A stretch of 64,000 nt of DNA from Actinoalloteichus_B caeruleus (GCF_000718005.1 NZ_JODV01000005.1); one strand, 5' to 3'; shown: positions 44,526 to 54,024, numbered from the stretch's first letter. The notes: generated from the letters alone by a model not told the origin. A program made the numbers and translations.

Positions 44526-47105
44526 ATGGACCGTAAGCGCCTGCTCCGCAACCCATTCATCTGGATCCTGCTGATCCTGCTGTTGATCGTGGGGTACAAC
44601 GTCCTGTCGGACGACACCCGTGGCTACCACGAGGTGCCGACGTCGCAGGCGCTTGAGCAGATCGCCAACGGCAACGTCCGGACCGCCCAGGTGGAGGACA
44701 AGGAGCAGCGGCTCCGACTCACCCTGAACTCCCCGGTCGAGGGCAACGAGCAGATCATCACGCAGTACCCGGCGGGTGGCACCGAGCAGATCGTCGACGC
44801 GCTGCGGGGCGCCTCGGGCATCGACGAGTGGGACACCACCGTCAACCAGGACAGCCTGTTCACCCAGCTGCTGATCTACATGGTCCCGCTGGTCCTGCTG
44901 CTCCTCCTGCTGCTGTGGATGATGAACAACGCCCAGGGTGGCGGCAACCGCGTCCTGAACTTCGGCAAGTCCAAGGCCAAGCAGCTGAACAAGGACATGC
45001 CCAAGACGACGTTCTCCGACGTCGCCGGTGCGCAGGAGGCCGTGGAGGAGCTCTACGAGATCAAGGACTTCCTCCAGTCGCCCGGCCGCTACCAGGCGCT
45101 GGGAGCGAAGATCCCGAAGGGCGTCCTGCTCTACGGACCGCCGGGAACCGGGAAGACGCTGCTGGCCAGGGCGGTCGCCGGTGAGGCCGGTGTTCCCTTC
45201 TACTCGATCTCCGGATCCGACTTCGTCGAGATGTTCGTCGGCGTCGGGGCGTCCCGGGTGCGTGACCTGTTCGAGCAGGCCAAGCAGAACGCACCCTGCA
45301 TCATCTTCGTCGACGAGATCGACGCGGTCGGCCGCCAGCGCGGCGCCGGGCTCGGTGGCGGGCACGACGAGCGGGAGCAGACGCTGAACCAGCTGCTCGT
45401 CGAGATGGACGGCTTCGACTCCCGGGGCGGCATCATCCTGATCGCCGCCACCAACCGTCCCGACATCCTGGACCCCGCGCTGCTGCGCCCCGGTCGTTTC
45501 GACCGGCAGATCCCGGTGGCCGCCCCCGACCTGGCGGGGCGGAAGGCGATCCTCCGGGTGCATTCCAAGGGGAAGCCGCTGGCGCAGGACGCCGACCTCG
45601 AATCCCTGGCCAAGCGGACCGTCGGCATGTCCGGCGCGGACCTGGCCAACGTCATCAACGAGGCCGCCCTGCTCACCGCCCGGCAGCAGGGGCAGTTGAT
45701 CACCTCCGCCGCGTTGGAGGAGTCCGTCGACCGCGTCATCGGCGGGCCCGCCCGCCGCAGCCGCGTCGTCTCCGACAAGGAACGCAAGATCGTCGCCTAC
45801 CACGAGGGCGGGCACGCGCTCGCCGCGTGGGCGATGCCCGACCTGGAACCCGTCTACAAGCTGACCATCCTGCCGCGAGGCCGAACCGGAGGGCACGCGT
45901 TGGTCGTGCCCGAGGACGACAAGGACCTCATGACGCGGTCGGAGATGATCGGGCGGCTGGTGTTCGCCCTGGGCGGGCGGTCGGCCGAGGAGTTGGTCTT
46001 CCACGAGCCCACGACGGGTGCGTCCTCCGACATCGACCAGGCGACGAAGATCGCCAGGGCGATGGTGACCGAGTACGGCATGAGCCACCGGTTGGGCGCG
46101 GTGAAGTACGGCAAGGACGAGGGCGACCCCTTCGTCGGCCGCACGATGGGAACGCAGCCCAACTACTCCCTCGAGGTCGCGCACGAGATCGACGAGGAGG
46201 TGCGCAAGCTCATCGAGGCCGCGCACACCGAGGCCTGGGAGATCCTCAACACCTACCGCGACGTGCTCGACGACCTCGTGCTGGAGCTGTTGGAGAAGGA
46301 AACGCTGCAACGGCGTGACCTGGAACGCATCTTCTCCCGGGTGGAGAAGCGGCCGAGGATCACCGCCTTCAACGACTTCGGTCACCGCACCCCCTCCGAC
46401 AAGCCGCCCATCAAGAGCCCGGCCGAGTTGGCGAAGGAGCGCGGCGAGCCGTGGCCCCCGGTGCCGGCCGTGGAAGCGGCTCCGGAGCGACCGGCCGCTC
46501 CCGAGCAGGGCGCGGGCGCCGTCGAGGAGCCGAGCCAGCAGCAGCCGGACCAGCCGGCCGAGGGACAGCCGGACCAGGGGCCAACGCAGCAGGCGCCACC
46601 CCAGCAGGCGCCACCCCAGCAGGCGCCACCCCAGCAGGCGCCGTGGCCGGGAGGCCAGGCCGCGCCGCAACCGGCGGTGCACCCCAACCACCAGGCGACA
46701 CGCCCCATCCCCAAACCCGCCGGTGGTAGCCGCTCCGGCCCGCCGAACTACGGCGCGCCCCCCGGGTGGACGCCGGCGACCTCGCCGTGGACGCCGCAGT
46801 CCTCCGGGTGGACCCCCTCCTGGGAGCGCGGGGCGAACCCGAACTGGGAGCAGCAGCCGTCCACCTCTCCGGAGGGCGAGAGCGGTGGGGTGGCGCGGGA
46901 ACCCGCCGCCGGCGAACCCTCCGGGGCCGAGAAGCCCGACGAGGGCGGCACGGCACCGGACACCGGCGACGAGGGCACGCGGCGGTTCAGCCGTGACGAG
47001 TTGCCGGGGCAGCAGGGGCCCAGCGCGGGATCGGGTCAGCAGGAGCAGCCCGACGACCCTCGGCGCGGGACGAGGAACGACCAGGAGGACGGTGATGGTC
47101 GCTGA
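44526..47105 (+). CDS. ftsH: ATP-dependent zinc metalloprotease FtsH
   Basis: FtsH is a membrane-bound AAA+ protease that degrades misfolded membrane proteins and regulators. The 859-residue protein has two membrane helices (about 8-27 and 113-133), Walker A GPPGTGKT at 204-211, Walker B IIFVDEIDAV, the SRH with ATNRPDILDPALLRPGRFDR, and the zinc site H426-E-G-G-H430. After residue 640 comes a disordered tail of over 200 residues rich in Gln, Pro and Ala, much longer than in E. coli FtsH. The ATG at 44526 directly precedes DRKRLLRNPFIWILL, the usual N-terminus. FolE follows 18 bases later. Confidence 0.97.
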   Translation: MDRKRLLRNPFIWILLILLLIVGYNVLSDDTRGYHEVPTSQALEQIANGNVRTAQVEDKEQRLRLTLNSPVEGNEQIITQYPAGGTEQIVDALRGASGIDEWDTTVNQDSLFTQLLIYMVPLVLLLLLLLWMMNNAQGGGNRVLNFGKSKAKQLNKDMPKTTFSDVAGAQEAVEELYEIKDFLQSPGRYQALGAKIPKGVLLYGPPGTGKTLLARAVAGEAGVPFYSISGSDFVEMFVGVGASRVRDLFEQAKQNAPCIIFVDEIDAVGRQRGAGLGGGHDEREQTLNQLLVEMDGFDSRGGIILIAATNRPDILDPALLRPGRFDRQIPVAAPDLAGRKAILRVHSKGKPLAQDADLESLAKRTVGMSGADLANVINEAALLTARQQGQLITSAALEESVDRVIGGPARRSRVVSDKERKIVAYHEGGHALAAWAMPDLEPVYKLTILPRGRTGGHALVVPEDDKDLMTRSEMIGRLVFALGGRSAEELVFHEPTTGASSDIDQATKIARAMVTEYGMSHRLGAVKYGKDEGDPFVGRTMGTQPNYSLEVAHEIDEEVRKLIEAAHTEAWEILNTYRDVLDDLVLELLEKETLQRRDLERIFSRVEKRPRITAFNDFGHRTPSDKPPIKSPAELAKERGEPWPPVPAVEAAPERPAAPEQGAGAVEEPSQQQPDQPAEGQPDQGPTQQAPPQQAPPQQAPPQQAPWPGGQAAPQPAVHPNHQATRPIPKPAGGSRSGPPNYGAPPGWTPATSPWTPQSSGWTPSWERGANPNWEQQPSTSPEGESGGVAREPAAGEPSGAEKPDEGGTAPDTGDEGTRRFSRDELPGQQGPSAGSGQQEQPDDPRRGTRNDQEDGDGR
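46587..46642 (+). repeat. 15-bp tandem repeat inside ftsH
   Basis: The unit CAGCAGGCGCCACCC occurs three times exactly plus a partial fourth copy, encoding repeats of Q-Q-A-P-P in the disordered C-terminal tail. Because the unit is a multiple of three, copy-number changes keep the frame. Confidence 0.9.
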
Positions 47106-47123
47106 CCTCCGGAGAGGGCAGCG

Positions 47124-47750
47124 GTGACCGGCACCTTCGAGGACCTGGACGGTGACCTGGTCGCCCCCACGACCGGTCCCGGCCGGTTCGACCAGGCACG
47201 TGCCCAGGCGGCGATCCGCGAGCTGCTGATCGCCTGTGGCGAGGACCCGGACCGCGAGGGCCTGGTGGAGACACCGGCCCGGGTGGCCCGGGCCTACCGG
47301 GAGATGTTCGCCGGGTTGCACACCGACCCGGACACGGTGTTGTCCAAGACGTTCGACGAGAGCCACGAGGAACTGGTGCTCGTCCGGGACATCCCGATGT
47401 TCAGCAACTGCGAGCACCACCTGCTCCCCTTCCACGGGGTGGCCCACGTCGGGTACATCCCCAACGAGCGGGGGCAGGTGACCGGTCTGTCGAAGCTGGC
47501 CAGGCTCGTCGACCTCTACTCGCGGCGCCCCCAGGTCCAGGAACGGTTGACCTCACAGGTCGCCGACGCCCTCGTCCGACGGCTCGCCCCGCGTGGCGTG
47601 ATCGTGGTGATCGAGGCGGAGCACCTGTGCATGACCGTTCGCGGGGTGCGCAAGCCCGGGGCCAGGACGACGACCTCGGCCGTTCGGGGCCTGCTCAGGA
47701 CCTCGGCCTCGTCCCGCGCCGAGGCGCTGAACCTGATGCGCTCGGGCTGA
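47124..47750 (+). CDS. folE: GTP cyclohydrolase I
   Basis: FolE converts GTP to dihydroneopterin triphosphate, the first step of folate synthesis. The 208-residue protein has the zinc/substrate motifs SNCEHHLLPFHG and CMTVRGVRKPGA, plus LARLVDLYSRRPQVQERLT. Length is typical. The GTG at 47124 has GGAGAGG about seven bases upstream. It opens the folE-folP-folB-folK block, which covers most of the pathway from GTP to dihydropteroate. Confidence 0.96.
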   Translation: MTGTFEDLDGDLVAPTTGPGRFDQARAQAAIRELLIACGEDPDREGLVETPARVARAYREMFAGLHTDPDTVLSKTFDESHEELVLVRDIPMFSNCEHHLLPFHGVAHVGYIPNERGQVTGLSKLARLVDLYSRRPQVQERLTSQVADALVRRLAPRGVIVVIEAEHLCMTVRGVRKPGARTTTSAVRGLLRTSASSRAEALNLMRSG

Positions 47751-47841
47751 GGGGAGGGCAACGCTCCGCACTGGTGCGCGCACCGTGCGGGCACGGCCAG
47801 AATGGCGGCAGGTCGGACATCGAGCTGAGGAGCGATCCGCC

Positions 47842-48708
47842 GTGTTAGTACAGGAGACGCACCACGTTCCACGGGTGCTGCCGATGCCGGGCCGCTGTGC
47901 CGTGATGGGCGTGCTGAACGTGACGCCTGACTCCTTCTCCGACGGTGGCCGCTACCTCGACCAGGCGCAGGCGATCCACCACGGGGTGGAGATGCACCGC
48001 CAGGGAGCCGACATCATCGACATCGGCGGCGAGTCCACCAGGCCGGGGTCGTCCCGCGTCGACGCGGACGTGGAGATCGCCAGGGTCGTACCGGTGATCA
48101 GGGAACTGGCGGCTCTGGGCGTCACCCTGAGCATCGACACGTCCAGGGCGACGGTCGCCGAGGCCGCGCTCGCCGCCGGCGCGGCCGTCGTCAACGACGT
48201 CTCCGGTGGGTTGGCCGACCCCGGGATGGCCAGGGTGGTCGCCGAGGCGGGAGCCCCCTGGATCCTCATGCACTGGCGGGGCCACAGCAAGGGCATGAAC
48301 AGCCTGGCCCGCTACGAGGACGTGGTCTCCGACGTGCGTGCCGAGCTCCTCACCCGGGTCGACGAGGCCGTGGCGGCCGGCGTGGCCCCCGAGTCCCTGG
48401 TGCTCGACCCGGGCCTGGGATTCGCCAAGAACGCCGAGCACAACTGGGCACTGCTCAACCGGCTCGACGCCCTGCTGGAACTCGGGTTCCCGGTGCTGGT
48501 GGGCGCCTCGCGGAAGCGGTTCCTGGGAGCCGCGCTCGCCGACCCGGACGGGACCCCCCGCCCCCCCGCCGGCCGCGAGGTGGCCACCGCGACGGTGTCC
48601 GCCCTGTCGGCCGCGGCCGGGGCGTGGGGCGTGCGGGTGCACGACGTCGTCGGTTCGCTCGACGCCATCGCCGTGGAGCGGGCCTGGCGTGCCGGGGGTG
48701 CGCGGTGA
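47842..48708 (+). CDS. folP: Dihydropteroate synthase
   Basis: FolP joins 6-hydroxymethyl-dihydropterin pyrophosphate to p-aminobenzoate and is the sulfonamide target. The 288-residue TIM-barrel protein shows MGVLNVTPDSFSDGG (near residue 22), DIGGESTRPGS, SIDTSRATVAEAAL, LDPGLGFAKNAEHN and GASRKRFLG. The GTG at 47842 with GAGGAG ten bases upstream is chosen; longer frames upstream lack a ribosome site. The stop overlaps the folB start as GTGA. Confidence 0.95.
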   Translation: MLVQETHHVPRVLPMPGRCAVMGVLNVTPDSFSDGGRYLDQAQAIHHGVEMHRQGADIIDIGGESTRPGSSRVDADVEIARVVPVIRELAALGVTLSIDTSRATVAEAALAAGAAVVNDVSGGLADPGMARVVAEAGAPWILMHWRGHSKGMNSLARYEDVVSDVRAELLTRVDEAVAAGVAPESLVLDPGLGFAKNAEHNWALLNRLDALLELGFPVLVGASRKRFLGAALADPDGTPRPPAGREVATATVSALSAAAGAWGVRVHDVVGSLDAIAVERAWRAGGAR

Positions 48709-49085
48709 CCGATCGCATCAGGGTGACGGGGGTCCGGGCGCGGGGACACCACGGGGTCTTCGAGCACGAGCGGCGCGACGGGCAGGACTTCGTCGTCGAC
48801 CTGACCGTGTGGGTGGACCTCTCCGGCGCGGCGGCCACCGATGATCTCCGCGACACGCTCGACTACGGCGCGCTGGCGGAGCGGATCGTCGCCGTCGTCG
48901 GCGGCCCCCCGAGGAACCTGATCGAGGGGGTGGCCGCCCAGATCGCCGACGAGGTGATGGCCGACCGGCGGGTCCACGCCGTCGAAGCCACCGTCCACAA
49001 GCCCTCGGCGCCGATCGCGGTGCCGTTCGACGACGTCGCCGTGACCGTCCGCAGGTCGAGGCGCGGCGGCCGGGGAGCCTCGTGA
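48705..49085 (+). CDS. folB: Dihydroneopterin aldolase
   Basis: FolB cleaves dihydroneopterin to 6-hydroxymethyl-dihydropterin and glycolaldehyde. The 126-residue protein contains the motif GVRARGHHGVFEHERRDGQDF, with the substrate-pocket residues typical of the family, and DTLDYGALAERI, LIEGVAAQIAD and VHKPSAPI. The start overlaps folP and the stop overlaps folK, both by four bases, so the three genes are translationally coupled. Confidence 0.94.
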   Translation: MTDRIRVTGVRARGHHGVFEHERRDGQDFVVDLTVWVDLSGAAATDDLRDTLDYGALAERIVAVVGGPPRNLIEGVAAQIADEVMADRRVHAVEATVHKPSAPIAVPFDDVAVTVRRSRRGGRGAS

Positions 49086-49582
49086 CCAGGGCGGTGCTCT
49101 CGCTGGGCTCGAACCTCGGCGACCGCTTCGCGCACCTCCGGTCCGCGGTGACCGGGCTCGGCGCGGCCGTGGTCGCCGTGTCCCCCGTCTACGAGACGGC
49201 CCCGTGGGGAGTGACCGACCAGCCGGACTTCCTCAACGCCGTGGTCGTGGTCGACGACGCCGGGGTGGACGCGTGGGGCTGGTTGTACCGGGCTCGGGAG
49301 CTGGAGGAGGCCGCTGGGCGGGAGCGCACCGTCCGGTGGGGCCCGCGCACCTTGGACGTGGACGTGGTGACCGTCGACGGTGTCCGGTCGGAGGACCCGG
49401 AGCTGGTGTTGCCCCACCCCGGCACCCCGGATCGGGCGTCGGTGCTGGTGCCGTGGTTCGACGTCCAACCGGAGGCGGTCCTGCCCGGGCACGGACCCGT
49501 GCGGGAACTGCTGCGGAGCGTGTCCAGGGCGGGGGTCGCGGTCCGCTCGGACCTGGATCTGCGCGGAGCGGCCGGGCGTTGA
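49082..49582 (+). CDS. folK: HPPK, 6-hydroxymethyl-dihydropterin pyrophosphokinase
   Basis: FolK transfers pyrophosphate from ATP to the pterin substrate used by FolP. The 166-residue protein has SLGSNLGDRFAHL at the N-terminus, VSPVYETAPWGVTDQPDFLNAV, and the diagnostic metal/ATP motif RWGPRTLDVDVV. The GTG at 49082 overlaps the folB stop by four bases. DUF3180 follows 43 bases later. Confidence 0.94.
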   Translation: MTRAVLSLGSNLGDRFAHLRSAVTGLGAAVVAVSPVYETAPWGVTDQPDFLNAVVVVDDAGVDAWGWLYRARELEEAAGRERTVRWGPRTLDVDVVTVDGVRSEDPELVLPHPGTPDRASVLVPWFDVQPEAVLPGHGPVRELLRSVSRAGVAVRSDLDLRGAAGR

Positions 49583-49625
49583 GAGACTGGGGCCGTGCGA
49601 CGACCAGGATGAAGGAGGCGGGCGG

Positions 49626-50108
49626 ATGAGATTCACCAGGGCCCGCGACCTGCTGGCCGTGGGACTGGGCAGCCTGCTCGTTGTCTACCTGCTGCTCACC
49701 CTCTTCTACTCGTCGCTGCCCCGCCTGCCGACCTTCGCCGGTGCCACCCTGGTGCTCATCGGTGCGGTGGAGGCCGTCCTGGGCTTCTCGATCCGCGTCC
49801 GGGTGCGTGAGCGGGACCGGCGAGGCGCCGTTCCCCGGGAACTCGCCCTGTTCGCGGCGCGTGCGGTGGCCCTGGCGAAGGCGTCCTCGCTGCTGGGTGT
49901 GATCATGCTCGGGGCGTGGTTGGCCGTGTTGCTGTACGTCTCACCGCACCGGGGCGACTTCGACGCCGCGGCTGGGGACCAGGTGACGTCGCTGATCGGC
50001 ATCGCCTGCGCGGTACTGCTCGCGGCGGCCGCCCTCTGGCTGGAGCACTGCTGCCGAGCGCCGGAAGACCCCGACTCCGACGAGGACCGGAACAACCATG
50101 ACGACTAG
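49626..50108 (+). CDS. DUF3180 membrane protein
   Basis: This 160-residue protein has four hydrophobic segments (about 10-28, 36-54, 82-104, 118-138) and an acidic C-terminal tail. DUF3180 proteins are found right after folK throughout actinobacteria (Rv3605c in M. tuberculosis, from memory) but have no known function. The N-terminus MRFTRARDLLAVGLG is typical. Conserved position suggests a link with folate genes or simply an old operon. The ATG has AAGGAGG nine bases upstream. Confidence 0.85.
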   Translation: MRFTRARDLLAVGLGSLLVVYLLLTLFYSSLPRLPTFAGATLVLIGAVEAVLGFSIRVRVRERDRRGAVPRELALFAARAVALAKASSLLGVIMLGAWLAVLLYVSPHRGDFDAAAGDQVTSLIGIACAVLLAAAALWLEHCCRAPEDPDSDEDRNNHDD

Positions 50109-50261
50109 GCGCGTACCGCCGTGCGGCCGGAGGCAGGACGCTGCCCCCGTTCCCGCCGGCACGAACCCCCCGTCGGCGGGTCCTCCCGCTCGTCCGAGGT
50201 CGTGGGAGCGGCCCCCCGCCACAGGTCTCGGTTCGATTACCGACCGGTACCGTGTGGCGTT

Positions 50262-51647
50262 ATGAGCGGCCTCTCTGGCTCGGATGACGAGCGGAACCGT
50301 GTCGGCCGTGGTCCCGTTCTCTGGATCGGCGGTTGTGCGCTGGCCCTCGGTGCCACGGTGCTGCTGCTGCTCAGCGACGACGCCCGCCTCCTGCGGTTGG
50401 GCATCGTCGCGGGACTGTGGGCCGCGCTGTTCGGTGCCTTCGCCGCCGCCCGGTACCGGCGGGAGGCTGCCGAGCGGGCGGACCAGTCCGAGGAACTGCG
50501 GCGGGTCTACGAGCTGGAGCTGGAACGTGAGGTAGCCGCACGTCGTGAGTACGAACTCGACCTGGAAGCGGAGACACGCCGGCAGGTCGAGGACGAGCTG
50601 CGAGCGGAGTCCCAGGAACAGCTGGCCGGTCTCCAGCGGGAGCTGGAGACGCTGCGCCGCGGCCTGGAGTCCCTGCTGGGCGGGGACGTCCTCGTCGAAC
50701 GGGTGGCGCTCCGCGCCGAGTCCACCAGGGTGCGTTCCCTGTCCGACCAGGGCGGGCGGGTGATCTCCTCGGGTGAGCAGGAGAACCCTCCCGTGCGCGC
50801 GCTGGCCGTCGGTGCGCGGACGGTCGATGACGCCGCCGAGGTCGAGCCCGATCCCGAGGCCCGCCAGGGGAACCCGCCTCCCGCTCCCGCCGACCGGACC
50901 CAGGTGATCGGGGGTGCTCCGACGGGTCGTCCTCCCGCGCCGGGCAGGCCGGCGCGTGGCGGCCCGGCACCCGCCGGACACCCGAACGACCAGGGCCCGC
51001 CGCCCCCGAACCCGGACCACCCCCGGGGCGGAGCGCCCGGGCCGCGTCGGCCCCAGCCGGCACCCAGCTCCCCCCGAGGGGAACCCCCCGTCCCCACCGA
51101 ACAGCGTCAGCCACCCGCCGGCCCGGATCCGGCTACCACCCGCGTCCCCCATCCCGCCCGGCCACTCGAGCCCGGGGAGGACCCCCGGTCCGCCGCCGGT
51201 GGCCCGCCGCGCCCACCCGGCCGACCAGGAGGGCGGGGACCAGCGCCGCGCCCGCCGGCGGAGCCGGAGACGGTGGCCCGCCCCGCCCCTCGGCGTGCCC
51301 CGCAGGGCAAACAGCGGCAACAGCGGCAACAGCGGGAGGAGGCCACCCGGCAGCTCCCCCGCCCGCAGCGGCCGCGCCGGGCGCAGCCGCCGGCGCCCCC
51401 GAAGGCGCAGCCGGTCGCCGCCGCGGCGGAGGCGGAGGCAGTCGAGGACACCCCGGCCTGGGAGGCGGTGGACGCCTGGCAGCCCGACGTCGCCGAGGAG
51501 ACGACCCCGGAACCGAGGGAGAGTGCGAGCGAACCGCCCGCCGAGCCGGAGGACGCGGGAGCGCACGCCTCGGGTCGGTCGGTCAGCGAGCTGCTGGCCG
51601 CCTACGGGGAGGACAAACCGCGCCGCCGCCGTCGGCGCGGGAACTGA
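50262..51647 (+). CDS. DUF6779 membrane protein with coiled coil and Pro-rich tail
   Basis: This 461-residue protein corresponds to the Rv3604c-type membrane protein after DUF3180. Two membrane helices (about 20-40 and 44-62) are followed by a charged coiled coil (about 70-150, with EELRRVYELELEREVA). A disordered Pro/Arg/Glu-rich tail of 280 residues comes next, then a short conserved end, SVSELLAAYG, before a basic cluster. The last motif may bind a partner. A TACCGT (50248-50253) ends eight bases before the ATG, and no ribosome site is visible, so translation may be leaderless. Function unknown. It converges on the NuoD-like gene with 7 bases between stops. Confidence 0.75.
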   Translation: MSGLSGSDDERNRVGRGPVLWIGGCALALGATVLLLLSDDARLLRLGIVAGLWAALFGAFAAARYRREAAERADQSEELRRVYELELEREVAARREYELDLEAETRRQVEDELRAESQEQLAGLQRELETLRRGLESLLGGDVLVERVALRAESTRVRSLSDQGGRVISSGEQENPPVRALAVGARTVDDAAEVEPDPEARQGNPPPAPADRTQVIGGAPTGRPPAPGRPARGGPAPAGHPNDQGPPPPNPDHPRGGAPGPRRPQPAPSSPRGEPPVPTEQRQPPAGPDPATTRVPHPARPLEPGEDPRSAAGGPPRPPGRPGGRGPAPRPPAEPETVARPAPRRAPQGKQRQQRQQREEATRQLPRPQRPRRAQPPAPPKAQPVAAAAEAEAVEDTPAWEAVDAWQPDVAEETTPEPRESASEPPAEPEDAGAHASGRSVSELLAAYGEDKPRRRRRRGN

Positions 51648-51654
51648 CCACGGC

Positions 51655-52815
51655 TCAGCGGTCGATGTCCCCGACGACCACCGCGAAGGAGGCGAGCACG
51701 GTCGGCAGGTCGGCCACCCGGCAGCCGACCAGCAGCGGGGAGAGCGCCTGGACGTTGTTGAAGGACGGCGTCCGCAACTTCAGCCGCCAGGGGGTCCGGT
51801 CGCCCCGGGACACCAGGTGGACGCCGGTGACCCCCAGCGGTGCCTCCGTCCACACGTAGACCGACCCCTCGGGTGGTTTGACCGCCTTGGGCAGCCGCAG
51901 GTTCACCGGCCCGGGTGGCAGCCGGTCGAGGCAGGAGCGGACCAGCCGCAGTGCCTGGTCCGCGTCGTCGAGCATGCACTCCACCCGGTCCAGGGCATCG
52001 CCCCGCGTCCCCAGCCGGGGGGTGACGCCCAGCTCGGCGTGGGCCGGTCCCGGATCGTCCCGCCGCAGGTCGAGGTCGACGCCGGCCGCCCGACCCGCCG
52101 GGCCGGTCACACCCAGCCGCAGGGCCGCACCCGTGGTCAGGACGCCGAGCCCGCGGTGCCGGTGTCGGAAGTCCCCGTCGGACACCGTCACCGACCTGGC
52201 GGCGTCGAGCCCCCTCGCCACCACGTCCAATGCGGCGCGGACTCCGTCCCGCCACCCAGCCGGCACGTCCTCGCGGAGCCCGCCGACGCGGTTGGCCATG
52301 AAGTGGATGCGTCCGCCCGCCGCCTCCTCCAGGACCCGCTGGACGGACTCCCGCGCCCTGACCAGTCCATCCCGGGCGGCTACGTGCCGAGGCCCCCGGC
52401 CACCCGCCTCGGCCACCGGGGCGAGGAACACGACCAGGGCGAGGGCCCGGTTCAACTCGCAGAAGGCGGTGCGCAACCAGCTCGCCCGGTCGGGCACCGT
52501 GATGCCCAGCATCCGCTCCACCGCCATCGCCACCGCCATCTCGTTGCAGAAGGCGGCGAGCCAGTCGTGCCGGTTCGCCAGGGCGAGGATCTGCCGGTAG
52601 TCGCGGACCTCGAAGAGCTTCTCGGCACCCCGGTGCAGGTGCCCCACGAGCGGGGTGGCGGAGGTGATCACCGGGTCGTCGGCGGGTCCCGACACCGCGA
52701 GCCGGAGCCGGTAGGCGCCGTGCGCCGCCGGGTGGAGGGGACCCAGGTCCACCACGCGGTCCACCCCGAGGTGGGCGGCTCCCGCGCCGACGCCGACTGT
52801 CATCTGGTCAGACAC
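51655..52815 (-). CDS. Stand-alone NuoD-like (49-kDa subunit) protein
   Basis: This 386-residue protein is a clear relative of NuoD, the quinone-site subunit of respiratory complex I, but is encoded alone. The conserved block LHPAAHGAYRLRL and GHLHRGAEKLFEVRDY are present, as is CNEMAVAMAVERML and the C-terminal LPTVLASFAVVVGDIDR. The quinone-binding histidine in HPAAHG is kept, but the partner tyrosine (Tyr87 in Thermus, Tyr108 in bovine) aligns with W85 (HDW). The arginine that the MidA/NDUFAF7 methyltransferase modifies in the mitochondrial homologue is conserved as R62. The gene upstream encodes such a methyltransferase. It is probably a paralogue with another role, or an alternative complex I module. 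Confidence 0.82.
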   Translation of the reverse strand: MSDQMTVGVGAGAAHLGVDRVVDLGPLHPAAHGAYRLRLAVSGPADDPVITSATPLVGHLHRGAEKLFEVRDYRQILALANRHDWLAAFCNEMAVAMAVERMLGITVPDRASWLRTAFCELNRALALVVFLAPVAEAGGRGPRHVAARDGLVRARESVQRVLEEAAGGRIHFMANRVGGLREDVPAGWRDGVRAALDVVARGLDAARSVTVSDGDFRHRHRGLGVLTTGAALRLGVTGPAGRAAGVDLDLRRDDPGPAHAELGVTPRLGTRGDALDRVECMLDDADQALRLVRSCLDRLPPGPVNLRLPKAVKPPEGSVYVWTEAPLGVTGVHLVSRGDRTPWRLKLRTPSFNNVQALSPLLVGCRVADLPTVLASFAVVVGDIDR

Positions 52816-52983
52816 GCGCCCATGCTCGCACCGCCACCCCCGCCCGCCCTCCCGGTGGTCGGGAGGGGGACCCGGGACGCGAGGTGGCTCGGGGCATCGG
52901 ACGAGGGCTCCCCGGCCCTCCTCGACGCACCGGTCGGCCCGGTGCCCCTCGCGGCGGTCCGGAGCCTCGCCCGGGCGCGCGCC

Positions 52984-54024
52984 TCAGTGGACCGGGCTCC
53001 GGTCCCCGGACGCCAGCACCCGCACGGGGAGGGCCACCTCGTGCACCAACCAGCCGAAGCCCCCGAGCCCCTCGGGAGACGTCAGTTCCGCGACGCCTCC
53101 GCTCCGCGCGGCGGCGTCCAACCAGCCGAACGGGTCGGTGGCCGCCAGCGACGGCGACGGGGCCGCGCGGACCACACCGAGGTCGGCGAGCACCCGCCGC
53201 TGGGTGGTCAACGTGGTGCGCAGCGGCCCCCCGACCCCGGCGTGGACGGCCGCCGCGCACGCGTCCAGCGCCACGTGGGCCGTCAGGTCGCGGGAACCGT
53301 CGGGGATCGGGGCCACCCGCCGTCCGCGCAGGTAGCCGGCGAGGGTTCCGGCATCCACCCGACCGGCGAGCCGGTCGGCCAGCCGGTGGTGGTAGTCGAC
53401 GGCCACCGCGACCCCGGCCCGGACCCCGCGCACCACCGAGGTCCACGCGCGGTCCCGAGGTGTCCCCGCCTCCGCCCGGAGCTCCGCGCCGCCCCGCGCG
53501 CGCCGACCTATCGGCCACCAGCGCCCCAGCCACGCCCGGACGGCGGCGTCCACGGGGTCGAGCACCGACTCCCGACCCGCCGAATCCACCCCGACCCGGC
53601 GCCACCGACCGCCGCGTCGCACGAGCACCGGGCAGGGAACGGCGTCCAGCCACTCGTTGGCCACGACCAGGCCGACCACCCGACGCGGCGGCGTGGAGCG
53701 CCAGACCACGCCCGGAACCCGGCACGCGGGCGACGGGGCCACGTCGACGGCGGTGACGACCACCCTGTCCGCGAGCCTGGAGGGGGCCCGTTCCCGAACC
53801 TCCTCGGCGAGCTCGCCGCCACCCGCCCCGACGTCGACGAAGTCCACCCGGGCTGGCCGGCCCAGCGCGTGGTCCACTCGGTCGAGCAGGGTCACCACGG
53901 CCTCGGCGAAGGCCGGCCCCACCAGGGGGGAGGTGCGGAAGTGCCCATCGGGCCGTTCGCCCCGCGCGAAGAAGCCGTTCGGGCCGTAGAGCGCACGGGA
54001 CCAGGCCAGCTCCCAGTCCAGCAT
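52984..54024 (-). CDS. MidA/NDUFAF7-family SAM-dependent methyltransferase
   Basis: This 346-residue protein belongs to the COG1565 (MidA, NDUFAF7) family. The N-terminus has YGPNGFFARG and the segment FRTSPLVGPAFAEAV, then the SAM-binding VDVGAGGGELAEEV and the family signature VANEWLDAVPCPV. The C-terminal half has AVDYHHRLADR and TLAGYLRGRR. In mitochondria NDUFAF7 dimethylates an arginine of the NuoD homologue NDUFS2 during complex I assembly. The next gene downstream (168 bases) encodes a NuoD-like protein with that arginine, so the target is probably this neighbour. An ATG at 54024 is preferred to a GTG two codons earlier because of spacing to GGAG. Confidence 0.82.
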   Translation of the reverse strand: MLDWELAWSRALYGPNGFFARGERPDGHFRTSPLVGPAFAEAVVTLLDRVDHALGRPARVDFVDVGAGGGELAEEVRERAPSRLADRVVVTAVDVAPSPACRVPGVVWRSTPPRRVVGLVVANEWLDAVPCPVLVRRGGRWRRVGVDSAGRESVLDPVDAAVRAWLGRWWPIGRRARGGAELRAEAGTPRDRAWTSVVRGVRAGVAVAVDYHHRLADRLAGRVDAGTLAGYLRGRRVAPIPDGSRDLTAHVALDACAAAVHAGVGGPLRTTLTTQRRVLADLGVVRAAPSPSLAATDPFGWLDAAARSGGVAELTSPEGLGGFGWLVHEVALPVRVLASGDRSPVH

